Source: Planctomycetota bacterium (GTDB lineage: Bacteria > Planctomycetota > UBA1135). Taken from it: a DNA stretch of 64,000 nucleotides. The notes beneath the pieces were generated by a model. That model was not told the origin of the DNA and ran no database searches. It saw nothing but the letters and a program-made list of their open reading frames with translations. Each line of letters opens with the position of its first letter. Within the stretch, counting starts at the first letter, position 1. The translations under genes and the position numbers were made by a program. The stretch covers positions 249,058-313,057 of the forward strand of contig SHNF01000017.1 of assembly GCA_004295085.1 (NCBI GenBank), in the 5' to 3' direction. Positions 41,871 through 50,823 of this stretch are shown here, piece by piece.

Positions 41871-42619
41871 GGCGCGCCCGGCGCACGTCCGGGAAGGCAC
41901 AGCGGCGCGAAGTGCGGCGCCTGGCGGCGGCGAGCGCGGACCCGGCGCTGCACTTCCTGCTGCTCCTGCCCCTGGCCCTGCTGCACCTGAGCGGCCGTGC
42001 GCATGCCGATCTCGCGGCCTACGGCCTCGTGGAGGCGCTGCTGCGCCGGCTCGGGCCGGCGGCCGGGTGGCTGCTCGCCGCCGGGCTGATGGCGGGGCTG
42101 CTGTGGGCCATCGGGCGCATCCGCAGGCGGCGCCTGGCCTGGCGCGGCGGCCTGCTGCTGGCGGCGTTCGAAGGCGTGCTCTGGGGGCTGCTGCTCGGCC
42201 CGCTGCTGCAGCTGTGCCTGCGCCTGGTGTCCCTGCCGGTTGCTCCGCTGTCGGTGCCGGGCTCGGCGGGCGCTCTGCACGGCATCCTGGCGGTGGCCGC
42301 AGGCGCCGGGCTGTACGAGGAGCTGTTGTTCCGCGCCGCGCTGCTGAGCGCCTGCGCGGCTCTGTTTGCCCGCCTGCCGGGGCTGCGCGGCCGCGATCGC
42401 CTGCTGTCTCTTGGCCTTGCCGTGCTCGTGACCGCGGCCCTCTTCTCCGCGGCCCATGCGTTGGGCGATCCGCAGGCCCTGGAGGGCCCGGTGTTCGTGT
42501 ACCGCTTCCTCGCCGGCGGGCTGCTCGGGGTGCTGTACCTCGCGCGCGGGCTGGCCGTCGTAGCCTACGCTCACGCTACGTACGATGCCGTGGTGATGCT
42601 CTGGAGCAGCCCCGCATGA
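41867..42619 (+). CDS. CPBP family (CAAX-like) intramembrane protease
   Basis: A polytopic membrane protein of about 250 residues with the three CPBP/Abi motifs: EELLFRAALLS (EExxxR), LFSAAHALG (FxxxH) and AHATYDAVV (HxxxD). Six or more hydrophobic helices are visible. CPBP proteins are glutamate-type intramembrane proteases; substrates in bacteria are mostly unknown. The start is uncertain: TTG 41867 overlaps the ubiE stop (TTGA), and GTG 41912 is the next in-frame option. Its stop overlaps the ubiX ATG. Placement inside a quinone operon suggests co-expression rather than a quinone-specific role. Confidence 0.82.
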   Translation: MRRARRTSGKAQRREVRRLAAASADPALHFLLLLPLALLHLSGRAHADLAAYGLVEALLRRLGPAAGWLLAAGLMAGLLWAIGRIRRRRLAWRGGLLLAAFEGVLWGLLLGPLLQLCLRLVSLPVAPLSVPGSAGALHGILAVAAGAGLYEELLFRAALLSACAALFARLPGLRGRDRLLSLGLAVLVTAALFSAAHALGDPQALEGPVFVYRFLAGGLLGVLYLARGLAVVAYAHATYDAVVMLWSSPA

Positions 42620-43227
42620 GCGCGCCGCAGCGGCGCCTGTTCCTGGGCGTCACCGGAGCCAGCGGCGCACGCTACGCCCTGCGCACGCTGCAGATGCTGG
42701 TGGAGGCCGGCGTGCACGTGGACCTGTGCTATTCGCCTGCCGGCTGCCGTGTCCTGCACGAGGAGTGCGGCCTGGCCTTCGACGGCGCGCCGGCGGCACT
42801 GCTGCGTCCGGGCCAGGACCAGGCCCGGGTGCGCCTGCACCAGCACAGCGACATCGGCGCGCCCCCCGCGTCCGGGACCGCCCTGGGCGAAGGGGCGGTC
42901 ATCGTGCCCTGTTCCCTGACCACGCTGTCCGGCATCGCCGGGGGGCGCGCCGGGAACCTGATCGAGCGCGCGGCGCAGGTGGCACTCAAGGAGCAGAAGA
43001 AGCTGGTGCTGGTGCCGCGCGAGACGCCGCTCTCGCGCCTGCACCTGGACCTGCTCAGCCGTCTGGCCTGGGCCGGGGCGGTGATCCTGCCGGCCGCTCC
43101 GGGCTTCTATCATCGACCGCAGAGCATCGACGACCTGGTGGATCACGTCTGCGCCAAGATCCTGAACGTGCTGGGCGTGCCGCAGTCGTGCGTGGCGCCC
43201 TGGGATGGAGGCGAAGAGTCCGCATGA
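42616..43227 (+). CDS. ubiX: flavin prenyltransferase UbiX
   Basis: A 203-residue flavoprotein that makes prenylated FMN, the cofactor of UbiD-type decarboxylases. Motifs: GVTGASGARYALRTLQML (flavin phosphate loop), VIVPCSLTTLSGIAGGRAGNLIERAAQVALKE and LVLVPRETPLSRLHLDLLSRL, with AAPGFYHRPQSIDDLVD near the end. ATG 42616 overlaps the upstream stop as ATGA. No UbiD is in this window; it must be elsewhere. Together with the UbiA/MqnP-like gene next door it points to decarboxylation and prenylation in menaquinone synthesis. Confidence 0.95.
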   Translation: MSAPQRRLFLGVTGASGARYALRTLQMLVEAGVHVDLCYSPAGCRVLHEECGLAFDGAPAALLRPGQDQARVRLHQHSDIGAPPASGTALGEGAVIVPCSLTTLSGIAGGRAGNLIERAAQVALKEQKKLVLVPRETPLSRLHLDLLSRLAWAGAVILPAAPGFYHRPQSIDDLVDHVCAKILNVLGVPQSCVAPWDGGEESA

Positions 43228-44105
43228 GCCGGCTCGCCGCCACCTTGCGCATGATCCGGTTCGAGCACAGCGTGTTCGCGCTGCCGTTCGCGCTGTCCGG
43301 CGCCTGGCTGGCGAGCGGCGGGACGCCTCCGCGCCTGCGCGACCTGCTGTGGATCGTGACCGCGGCGGTGGCGGCGCGCTCGGCGGCCATGGCCTTCAAC
43401 CGGCTCGCGGACCGGCGCCTGGACGCGGCCAACCCGCGCACCGCCCGGCGCGAGCTGCCGCGCGGCGAGCTCACGGCGGCCTTCGTGGCCGGCTTCACGT
43501 TGATCTGCGCCGCCGGCTTCGTCGCCGCCTCGTTCGTGCTGGCACCAGTGTGCGGCTGGCTCAGCCTGCCGGTGCTGGCGCTGCTTCTTGGCTACTCCTT
43601 CCTCAAGCGCGTCACCTGGCTGTGCCACCTGGGGCTCGGCCTGGCGCTGGCCTGCGCGCCGGCGGGCGCCTGGCTGGCGGTCAAGAAGGGCTTCGCGCCC
43701 GGATGGCCGCAGCCGCTGCTGCTAGGCGCCGGAGTGGTCGCCTGGGTGGCGGGCTTCGACCTGCTGTACGCCTTGCAGGATCTGGAGCACGACCGCGGCG
43801 CCGGCCTGCGCTCGTTCCCGGCGCGCTTCGGGCCGCGCGCGACCCGGCTGGCGGCGATGTTCCTGCACGCCGCCGCCTGGTCGGTGTTCGTGCTGGTCGG
43901 GATCCAGGCCGGCTTCGGCGCTGCCTACTTCGCGGGCGTGGCGCTGGTGGGCGCCCTGCTGGCCTTCGAGCACTGGCTGGTGCGCGGCGGGCGCACCGAG
44001 TCCATTCCGGTGGCGTTCTTCCAGGTGAACGCCTGCGTCGGCCTGGTGTACTTCGCGGGCGTCCTGATCGACGGCATGCAGCGCCTGGTGGAGGGATCGA
44101 CGTGA
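43224..44105 (+). CDS. UbiA-family prenyltransferase, probably MqnP
   Basis: A 293-residue polytopic prenyltransferase. The two Asp-rich motifs are AMAFNRLADRRLDAANPRTA (NxxxDxxxD) and LQDLEHDRGAGLRSFPARFG. The first, with its NPRTARRELPRG continuation, matches the MqnP/4-hydroxybenzoate-octaprenyltransferase-like subgroup that prenylates 1,4-dihydroxy-6-naphthoate in the futalosine menaquinone route. ATG 43224 overlaps the ubiX stop. No mqnA-E genes are in the window, so the futalosine assignment is inference; a UbiA role in another quinone is the alternative. Confidence 0.86.
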   Translation: MSRLAATLRMIRFEHSVFALPFALSGAWLASGGTPPRLRDLLWIVTAAVAARSAAMAFNRLADRRLDAANPRTARRELPRGELTAAFVAGFTLICAAGFVAASFVLAPVCGWLSLPVLALLLGYSFLKRVTWLCHLGLGLALACAPAGAWLAVKKGFAPGWPQPLLLGAGVVAWVAGFDLLYALQDLEHDRGAGLRSFPARFGPRATRLAAMFLHAAAWSVFVLVGIQAGFGAAYFAGVALVGALLAFEHWLVRGGRTESIPVAFFQVNACVGLVYFAGVLIDGMQRLVEGST

Positions 44106-45271
44106 GCGCGGCGCGCGCCCGCAAGGCGCCGGCCAGCGAGCCCGGCAGCCAGGCCATGGAGCTGGCCGAGGCCGCGGCGGCCGGGCGCCTGCCGCGCCTG
44201 CTGCTGCTGCTGCCGCCGGAGCGCGGCGAGGACGAGCCGTGGTTCAGCGAGCGCATCCTGGCCGCGGCGCGCGCGCACGCCCGCGCCCAGCCTGGCTGGG
44301 ACGTGCTGGACCTGGACGGCGGCTCTCCGGACTTCCAGCCGGCGGCGCTCGACGACTTCCTCGGCTCGGCCTCGTTGTTTGGCAATCAGCGCGTGGTGCT
44401 GTTCGGACGTGCCGGCAAGGCGCTGGGCCGCTGGCCGCGGCTGGCGGCCGCCTTGGCCGCCGCGGCGCAGAGGCCGCCAGGCCCGGCGTGGATCGTGGTG
44501 CACGCCGAGGGTGCCGCAGGCGCCAAGACCTGGAAGCCCCTCTTGGCGCAACTGGAGGGGGAGAGCGTGCGCGTGCAGCGTTTCCGCCGCCTGTACGCCG
44601 ATCCGCCGCCCTGGAATCCGGACCCGGACCAGAGCGAGGCGGCGCGCTTCGCCGCGGCCGCGGCGGGCGCCCGCGGCCTGACGCTGCTCCCGGGCGCCGC
44701 CGGCGCGCTGGTGCAGTTCGCGGGCGCACGCCCGGGCGACCTGGTGGCGGCCCTGGAGCACATGGGCCTGCTGGGCCTGGCGCAGGTCGGCGAGGAGGAC
44801 GTGCATCGCGTAGTGGCCCACGGCGCCGAGGGCAGCGCCTTCGAATTCGCGGAAGCCGTGCTCACGGGCGACGTGGCCGCCGCGCTGCGCTGCCTCGGGC
44901 GCCTGCGCAGCCGCGGCCTGCGCGCCTGGGACGGGCGCCGGCTCGCGGCGCAGGACGCCTTCGGCATGCTGGCCAGCGTGCTGGCGACGGAGCGGCGGCG
45001 CACCGCGGCGGTGCGCGCGGCCTTGGACAGCGGCGCCGAGCTGGCCGACGCCTGCCGCAGCGCGGGGGTTCCGGCCGGCGGTCCGCCGGCGCAGCGCATG
45101 CACAAGCGCCTGGCCCGCTGCGACGGTGCGCGCCTGCGCCGCATCGGCGCCGCGCTGCGGGCCGCGGAGCGGCGCGTGAAGATGGAGGGCTGCCGCGACG
45201 CGCTGGCGGCCCTCGAGCTGCTGCTGGTGCAGACGCTGCCGCCGCCGGCCGCGCGCCGGAGCCCGGCATGA
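44102..45271 (+). CDS. holA: DNA polymerase III delta subunit-like protein
   Basis: A 389-residue protein with the layout of HolA, the clamp-loader subunit that opens the sliding clamp. Landmarks are the segment around FLGSASLFGNQRVVLFGRAG (like the clamp-interaction region), AWIVVHAEGAAGAKTWKPLL, a helical stretch AARFAAAAAGARGLTLLPGAAGALVQFAGARPGDLVAALEHMGL, and a C-terminal collar domain ending RRVKMEGCRDALAALELLL. No Walker A is present, as expected for delta. GTG 44102 overlaps the previous stop (GTGA) and its stop overlaps mutL (ATGA). The family is divergent, so this remains a moderate-confidence call. Confidence 0.66.
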   Translation: MSAARARKAPASEPGSQAMELAEAAAAGRLPRLLLLLPPERGEDEPWFSERILAAARAHARAQPGWDVLDLDGGSPDFQPAALDDFLGSASLFGNQRVVLFGRAGKALGRWPRLAAALAAAAQRPPGPAWIVVHAEGAAGAKTWKPLLAQLEGESVRVQRFRRLYADPPPWNPDPDQSEAARFAAAAAGARGLTLLPGAAGALVQFAGARPGDLVAALEHMGLLGLAQVGEEDVHRVVAHGAEGSAFEFAEAVLTGDVAAALRCLGRLRSRGLRAWDGRRLAAQDAFGMLASVLATERRRTAAVRAALDSGAELADACRSAGVPAGGPPAQRMHKRLARCDGARLRRIGAALRAAERRVKMEGCRDALAALELLLVQTLPPPAARRSPA

Positions 45272-47004
45272 ACCCGATCCGCCCGCTGGAGCCGGTGCTG
45301 GTGGACCAGATCGCCGCCGGCGAGGTCGTGGAGCGTCCGGGCTCGGTCGTGAAGGAGCTGGTGGAAAACGCGCTGGACGCGGGCGCCGGCCGCATCGAAG
45401 TCAGCCTGCAGGAGGGCGGGCGCCGCCGCATCGAGGTGCGCGACGACGGCGCCGGCATCCCGGCCGCCGAGCTGGAGCTGGCGGTCACCGCGCACGCCAC
45501 CTCCAAGATCCGGACGGCGGCCGACCTGCACTCCATCGCCAGCCTGGGCTTCCGCGGCGAGGCCCTGGCCTCGATCGCCGCGGTGAGCCGCCTGGAGCTG
45601 ATCTCGCGGCCCGCAGGCGCCGCCGCCGCCGCCGTGCGCGTGCACTTCGGCCGGATGCAGCCGGTGCGCGCCGCCGGCGGGCCCCCGGGCACCCGCATCG
45701 TGGTGGAGGACCTCTTCGGCGAGCTTCCGGCCCGCCTGAAGTTCCTCAAGCAGACCTCCACGGAGCTGGCGCACGCGGCCGCTTGGGTGGAGCGCCTGTG
45801 CCTCAGCCATCTCGGCGTCGGCTTCCACGCCGAGCACGACGGCCACCTGCTCCTGGATGTGGCGCCGCAGGACGACCTGGAGACACGCTGCGGCGCCGTG
45901 TTCGGCGCCGCCTTCGCCCGGCGCATGCTGCCCATCGCCGAGCGGCACGAGTCGCTGGCGCTGGAGGCGCGGATCGGCCCGCCCGACTCGGGCCGCCGCG
46001 ACGCAAGCCGCGTGCACCTCTACCTGAACGGCCGGTGGGTGCGCGACCCGCGCCTGCTGCGCGCCGTGCGCGAGGGCACGCGCGAGTTCCTGCCCGACGC
46101 TCTCTATCCCGCGCTGGTCCTGTTCCTCGCCGTTCCGCCCGAGCGCGTGGACGTCAACGTCCACCCCCAGAAGCTGGAAGTGCGCTTCCGCGATGAGCGC
46201 TTCGTCTTCGGCGCCGTGGTCGGCGCCTTGCGCCGCGGCCTGGCCGCCGCGCCCTGGGCCGCGCGCCGTGTGGGCGGGGTCGGCGAAGCCGCGGCGCCGC
46301 AGCGCAGCGCGCCCTACCCGACGCCGCCGGCCGGGAACTTCACGCTGCGCGAGCGCGGCGCGGCCCCTGCGCTGCGGCTCGAGCCGCCCGCAGCGCAGCC
46401 GCGCGCGGCTCCCTCCGCCGGCGCCGGCGCCTTCGCCGTGGGCCAGTTCCTGAGTGTCGCCAACACCTTCCTGGTGCGCGAGGTCCCGGACGGCCTGGAG
46501 ATCCTGGACCAGCACGCCTTGCACGAGCGCGTCAACCTGGAGGATCTGCGGCGCCAGCTGCGCGCCGGCGGCGTCCTGGCGCAGCCGCTGCTGGTCCCGG
46601 CACTGGTGGACGCCGGCCGGGAGGAGATGGAGGCCTTGCTGCGGCACGCCGAGCTGCTGCGCTCCCTGGGCGTCGAGATCGAGGCTCTCGGTCCCGGCTC
46701 GCTGGCCGTGCGCACCGTGCCGGCCGCCCTGTCCCGTCTGGTCCCCGAGCGCCTGCTGGCGGACCTCCTGGAGCTCGTGGCCGAGCAGCGGGAGGCTTCC
46801 GCGGACGCGCTGATGGACGAGGTGCTGCACCGCATGGCCTGCCGCGGCGCCGTCATGGCCGGCGACCGCCTGGACGCGGACATGCTCCACGACCTCCTGC
46901 GCCGCGGCGGCGCCCTGCCGCAGGACCGCACTTGCGCCCACGGCCGACCGGTGCGCGTGCACTTGTCGCTGGGCGATCTCGAGCGCGCCTTCCACCGGCG
47001 CTGA
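45268..47004 (+). CDS. mutL: DNA mismatch repair protein MutL (endonuclease type)
   Basis: A 578-residue MutL. The N-terminal GHKL ATPase has VDQIAAGEVVERPGSVVKELVENALDAGA, DDGAGI, HATSKI and GFRGEALASIAAV. The C-terminal dimerisation domain carries the endonuclease motif DQHALHERVNLE beginning at Asp414, plus ACRGAVMAGD and CAHGRP, so it should nick DNA itself, as in most bacteria without MutH. The linker (about residues 335-385) is short and Pro/Ala-rich. ATG 45268 overlaps the upstream stop as ATGA. mutS is not in the window. Confidence 0.97.
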   Translation: MNPIRPLEPVLVDQIAAGEVVERPGSVVKELVENALDAGAGRIEVSLQEGGRRRIEVRDDGAGIPAAELELAVTAHATSKIRTAADLHSIASLGFRGEALASIAAVSRLELISRPAGAAAAAVRVHFGRMQPVRAAGGPPGTRIVVEDLFGELPARLKFLKQTSTELAHAAAWVERLCLSHLGVGFHAEHDGHLLLDVAPQDDLETRCGAVFGAAFARRMLPIAERHESLALEARIGPPDSGRRDASRVHLYLNGRWVRDPRLLRAVREGTREFLPDALYPALVLFLAVPPERVDVNVHPQKLEVRFRDERFVFGAVVGALRRGLAAAPWAARRVGGVGEAAAPQRSAPYPTPPAGNFTLRERGAAPALRLEPPAAQPRAAPSAGAGAFAVGQFLSVANTFLVREVPDGLEILDQHALHERVNLEDLRRQLRAGGVLAQPLLVPALVDAGREEMEALLRHAELLRSLGVEIEALGPGSLAVRTVPAALSRLVPERLLADLLELVAEQREASADALMDEVLHRMACRGAVMAGDRLDADMLHDLLRRGGALPQDRTCAHGRPVRVHLSLGDLERAFHRR

Positions 47005-47014
47005 GCCGCTGCGC

Positions 47015-47515
47015 ATGGACCCGCAGCCGTGCTTCGCCTGCGATGCCATGCTGCGCGGGCTGGCGCGCTGGCTGCGGGCCTGGGGCTACGACGCTTCCTG
47101 GACCTACGGCATCGCCGACGCCGCGCTGCTGGAGCATGCGCGCGCCGAGGGCCGCGCCGTCATCACGGCCGACGGCGGCATCCTCCTGCGCAAGCGCGTG
47201 CGCGCCGGCGACCCGCCCACCTGCTTCGTGCGCAACACCGAGCCGCCCCTGCAGCAGCTGCGCCGGGTCGTGGCCGCGTTCGGCCTGGCGCGCCGCGAGC
47301 CGCGCTGCATGCGCTGCGGCGGCGCGCTGCTGGCGATCCCCAAGGAAAGCGTCGCCGCCGAGGCGCCGCCGCGCACCTACGCCTGGGTGGACCAGTACTT
47401 CCGCTGCCAGCGCTGCCACGGCCTGTTCTGGCGCGGCACGCACTTCGCCAGCATCGAGGCGCGCCTCGCGCAAGTCGCCGGCGCCGCGGATCCGCCGCCG
47501 ATCAACCCTGGATGA
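47015..47515 (+). CDS. Mut7-C RNase-domain protein with zinc ribbon
   Basis: A 166-residue protein of the Mut7-C family, a PIN-like RNase domain fused to a zinc ribbon. The PIN part includes DAMLRGLARWLRAWGYDASW and AVITADGGILLRKR with acidic residues typical of the fold. The zinc ribbon has CMRCGGALL and CQRCHGLFWRGTH, giving four Cys. Bacterial members are common but poorly characterised. It lies 10 nt after mutL and closes the seven-gene operon. Confidence 0.88.
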   Translation: MDPQPCFACDAMLRGLARWLRAWGYDASWTYGIADAALLEHARAEGRAVITADGGILLRKRVRAGDPPTCFVRNTEPPLQQLRRVVAAFGLARREPRCMRCGGALLAIPKESVAAEAPPRTYAWVDQYFRCQRCHGLFWRGTHFASIEARLAQVAGAADPPPINPG

Positions 47516-47618
47516 AGTATTCCAGTTCGCCCGTGGGGCGGCCAGAAGCCGATGACTTCACGAGCCTGTGATCCCGCGTTTTCTTGCGGCCGGCTATGCT
47601 GGTTGCGAGCGACATCAC

Positions 47619-48644
47619 ATGTGGGTTCTGCTGCTCGTTGCGGGCTTCCCAGGCGCCCTGGCCCTGGCGCAGACGCAGGCTGCGGCGGAAGTGAAATCGG
47701 TTGCGTATCAGGATCTCCTTCTCGACAAGGAGCACGCCAAGCCGCTGAAGGGGCTTCTCAGCCGCCTGGCGCAGGCGGATTCCGCTTTGTGGGAGGCGTT
47801 CCACAAGGAGCTGGCCGGGGCGCTGGTGCAGGTCGGGCCGGAGGGCGGGCTGCGCTACGCCGCGTCGGCGGCGCGCTGGGAGTGGACGCTGCCGCCGGCG
47901 GCGGTCGAGTTCGCCGGCGTGGAGCTGGGCGGGGACATGGCATGGATGGCTTTCGCGCGCCGGGCGCTGCTGGAGAAGGCCAGGATCGAGAAGCTGGCGG
48001 GCACGCCGCCGGAGCCGGAAACGCTGGCGCGGGCGTCGAAGCGCCTGCCGGACGAGCCGGCGGCCCTGGCGGCCCTGGACCAGGAGCTGTACGGGCAGAG
48101 GGCGGCCTGGAAGATCGGGGTGCCGCCGCGACGGCGCACCGGCAAGGCGGCGGACCAGCTGGCGGACGCGGCGCTGGGCGTCCCGGTCGTGGACGGGGGC
48201 GTGGTGCTGGTGGGCGATCCGGAGGACCTGGCGCGCCTGCGCAAGGTGCTGCGGCCGCTGCGCGCGGACGCCGCGGCGCGTCCATGGCTGGACGCGCTGC
48301 AGGTCCTGTGGACGCAGGACGGCGTGTTCACCGCGGCCGCGTGGTTCTTCGAGGACAAGGAGGTGGGAGTCGCCCTGGGCATCTCCGGCGACGCGCGCAG
48401 CGCCGCGGCGGTGATCCAGGCCGGCCTGGTGGACAAGGTGCGCGGCCGGGGCGTGGCCGTGGCGGGGGACGCAGGCCTGGACTGGCTGCCGCTGTCCTCC
48501 AACATGCTCAGCATGGCGGTGTGGTGGCACGACGTGGTGCAGGTCAGGAACCCGCCCACGGCCAAGGAGACCGAGGCGCGCATGCTCCAGGAGAGCGCCG
48601 ACTTCCTGGTGCGCAACGGCGGCCGCGCGCCGCAGAAGCCCTAG
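47619..48644 (+). CDS. unknown secreted protein
   Basis: I do not recognise this 341-residue protein. ATG 47619 gives a signal peptide (WVLLLVAGFPGALALAQ); the frame open from 47568 adds 17 unlikely residues. The body is Ala/Leu/Arg-rich with mostly predicted helix and no Cys-based motif. TATGCT lies 18 nt before the ATG, and a 103-nt gap separates it from the preceding operon, so it is probably transcribed on its own. It converges with a minus-strand gene whose 3' end overlaps its stop by 4 nt. Confidence 0.65.
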   Translation: MWVLLLVAGFPGALALAQTQAAAEVKSVAYQDLLLDKEHAKPLKGLLSRLAQADSALWEAFHKELAGALVQVGPEGGLRYAASAARWEWTLPPAAVEFAGVELGGDMAWMAFARRALLEKARIEKLAGTPPEPETLARASKRLPDEPAALAALDQELYGQRAAWKIGVPPRRRTGKAADQLADAALGVPVVDGGVVLVGDPEDLARLRKVLRPLRADAAARPWLDALQVLWTQDGVFTAAAWFFEDKEVGVALGISGDARSAAAVIQAGLVDKVRGRGVAVAGDAGLDWLPLSSNMLSMAVWWHDVVQVRNPPTAKETEARMLQESADFLVRNGGRAPQKP

Positions 48645-49441
48645 CGCGGCGACTCGGCGGCCAGTTCGGCCGGACTCGGCGGCCGGCGCCACTGCAATTT
48701 GTGCACCTCGATGCGGCGCACGAAGTACTCGCGCTCGTCGTCGTGGAACTCCTCGATCACCTGGGGCATGCGCCGGTCCTCGAACTGCGTGGGCGCGCTG
48801 AGCTGGTAGCGCTGGCGGGGGAGCGCTGCCTCTCCTTCCTTGGGCGGCGGCGGCGTCAGCTCCAGGGCCTCGGCCGTGAGGTCGGGAGCGAGCTGCAGCG
48901 CGAAGCCCCAGGCCGCGCCGTTGCGGTCCCAGCGGCCGCGCAGGATGCGGCGGTCTTCGGCCGCGTCCTCCAGGGAGAGGCCGCGCGCGTGCTCGCGCAG
49001 GCGGCGCAGGTCCATGAGCAGCAGCAGCTCCTCGCACAGCTTGCGCGCGTCGTCCAGGGCGGCGCGGTCGCGGGCGAATTCGCGGGCGCCGAGGTCCTGG
49101 AGCACCTGGTTTTCGTCGCGCAGCCAGTAGCGCTGCCCGTCGAAGCCCTTCTCGACCCGCGCTCCCCGCTGGCTGTCGGTGACCGACATGCGGATGTGCC
49201 CGCCCTCCTGGCGGTAGAGCAGCAGCAGATCGATCTCGCGGCGCGTCTCGGCGCGCTCGAGCAAGGTGAGCTGCACGCGGAAGCCCTCCACCGCCGTGGG
49301 CTCGCCGCCGGCGAGCTGGGCCGCGGCCACGCGCTGGAACAGGGCCTCGGCTTGCGGATCGGAGGCGGCGGCCGGTGACGCCGGCTCCTGTGCGGCCGGC
49401 AGGAGCAGGAGGAGGAGCGGCAGCGGCAAGGGCATCAGCAT
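48641..49441 (-). CDS. unknown secreted protein, LolA-like character
   Basis: A 266-residue exported protein; the signal peptide is PLPLLLLLLPAAQEP. The body has beta-rich stretches such as GFRVQLTLLERAETRREIDLLLLYRQEGGHIRMSVTD followed by GQRYWLRDENQVLQDLG, reminiscent of LolA/LolB lipoprotein carriers, though the match is loose. The C-terminal part has VIEEFHDDEREYFVRRIEVHKLQW. It may be a periplasmic lipid- or lipoprotein-handling protein; this is only a suggestion. It is divergent from the M16 peptidase pair with 59 nt between starts. Confidence 0.62.
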   Translation of the reverse strand: MLMPLPLPLLLLLLPAAQEPASPAAASDPQAEALFQRVAAAQLAGGEPTAVEGFRVQLTLLERAETRREIDLLLLYRQEGGHIRMSVTDSQRGARVEKGFDGQRYWLRDENQVLQDLGAREFARDRAALDDARKLCEELLLLMDLRRLREHARGLSLEDAAEDRRILRGRWDRNGAAWGFALQLAPDLTAEALELTPPPPKEGEAALPRQRYQLSAPTQFEDRRMPQVIEEFHDDEREYFVRRIEVHKLQWRRPPSPAELAAESPR

Positions 49442-49500
49442 AGATGGGACGGCGGGGCGCGGCCGCCTGTCCTAGAATCCGGCGTGAGGTCCGCCCTCGG

Positions 49501-50823
49501 ATGAGCTTCCTGGAGACGGTGCCGGAGGTCCGCCACCCCGCCCCGGGGGTGGCGCTGCTGTGCGCGCCGGAGTCCCGCTACAAGCGGGCCCTGTGCGAGC
49601 TGCACTTCGACCGGCCACTGGACCGGCCCGCGCCCGCCCGCACGCTCCTGTGCCCGATCCTGGAGCAGGGAACGCGCCGCCACCCGACGCGCATGCACCT
49701 GACGCGGGCGCTGGAGGACTTGTATGGCGCCAGCGCCCACTTCGACTCGGACCGCGTGGCCGAGATGCAACGCGTGAGCCTGGAGCTGTCGTGGGTGGGC
49801 GAGCGCTTCCTGCCGCCCGCGGACGCCGGCGGGGGCCGCGTGGCCGCCGGCATCCTGTCCCTGGCCATGGAGCTGCTGGAGGACCCCGTGCGCGGCGCCG
49901 GCGCGCCCTTTCCCGCCGAGACGTTCGCGCGCGAGCGCGACCAGCTGCTGCGCCGCATCCGCAGCCTGCGCGACGACCGCCAGGCCTACGCGACCGAGCG
50001 CTTCCTGGCGCTGCTGTGCGCCGGCGAGCCCCTGGGCCGGCCGCCGTACGGAACCGAGGAGGAGGTCCTGGCGCTCACGGCCGAGGACGTGGAGGCGGCG
50101 CGGCGCGAACTGCTGGAGCAAGCGCCGGTGACGGCGGTGGCGGTTGGGCCGCTGGATCCCGCGCAGATCGAACGCCACCTCGCGTCCTGGCTGGGCGCAG
50201 GCGGCGCGCACGCCGGAGCCCGCCGCGCGGCCCTGCCGCCGCCGGTGCTGGTGACGCCGCAGCGGCTGCGCGAGGAGCGCGAGGACCTGCCCGTGGACCA
50301 GGCGCGCTTCTTCTTCGGCTTCCGCTTCCACCCGCCGGCCGGACCGGAGGAGCTGGAGGCGCTGACCCTGGCCAACGGGGTGCTGGGCGGCGGCGCGCAC
50401 GGCCGCCTGTTCCGGCGCGTGCGCGAGGAGCGCTCGCTGGCCTACGGCATCTACTCCACCATCCGCGCCAAGAAGGGCATCCTCACGGTCGAGGCCGGCA
50501 TCGACGCCGGCGCCTACGAGGAGGTGCGCGACGAGGTGCTGGCGCAGGTGGAGCTGATGGCGCGCGGCGCGTTCGAGGACGCCGAGCTGGAGATGGCGCG
50601 GGCCAACGTGCTCAACGACCTGCACGGCCTCCAGGATTCGGCCGCCGCGCTCAGCCACTTCTACACGCGCGAGCTGAATCTGGGCTTCCTGCGCGCGCCG
50701 GCGCAGCGCGCCGCGCAGCTGCAGCGCGTGCGCCGCGACGAGGTGGCCGCCGCCGCGGCCGGCTGGCAGGCGGACCTTGTGTATCTGCTGGCCGGCACGC
50801 GCCAGCCCGTGGAGGTGGCGTGA
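49501..50823 (+). CDS. M16 peptidase homologue, inactive partner
   Basis: A 440-residue protein of the pitrilysin/insulinase fold. It lacks the HxxEH zinc motif at the expected place (reads ILEQGTRRHPTRMHLTRALEDLYGA), so it is the non-catalytic half of a YmfF/YmfH-like pair. C-terminal M16 features remain: ARFFFGFRFHPPAGPEELEALTLANGVLGGG, HGRLFRRVREERSLAYGIYS and ALSHFYTRELN. TAGAAT (49473-49478) gives a short leader before ATG 49501. Its stop overlaps the GTG of the active partner. The pair probably forms a heterodimer that degrades or processes small peptides in the cytoplasm. Confidence 0.86.
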   Translation: MSFLETVPEVRHPAPGVALLCAPESRYKRALCELHFDRPLDRPAPARTLLCPILEQGTRRHPTRMHLTRALEDLYGASAHFDSDRVAEMQRVSLELSWVGERFLPPADAGGGRVAAGILSLAMELLEDPVRGAGAPFPAETFARERDQLLRRIRSLRDDRQAYATERFLALLCAGEPLGRPPYGTEEEVLALTAEDVEAARRELLEQAPVTAVAVGPLDPAQIERHLASWLGAGGAHAGARRAALPPPVLVTPQRLREEREDLPVDQARFFFGFRFHPPAGPEELEALTLANGVLGGGAHGRLFRRVREERSLAYGIYSTIRAKKGILTVEAGIDAGAYEEVRDEVLAQVELMARGAFEDAELEMARANVLNDLHGLQDSAAALSHFYTRELNLGFLRAPAQRAAQLQRVRRDEVAAAAAGWQADLVYLLAGTRQPVEVA

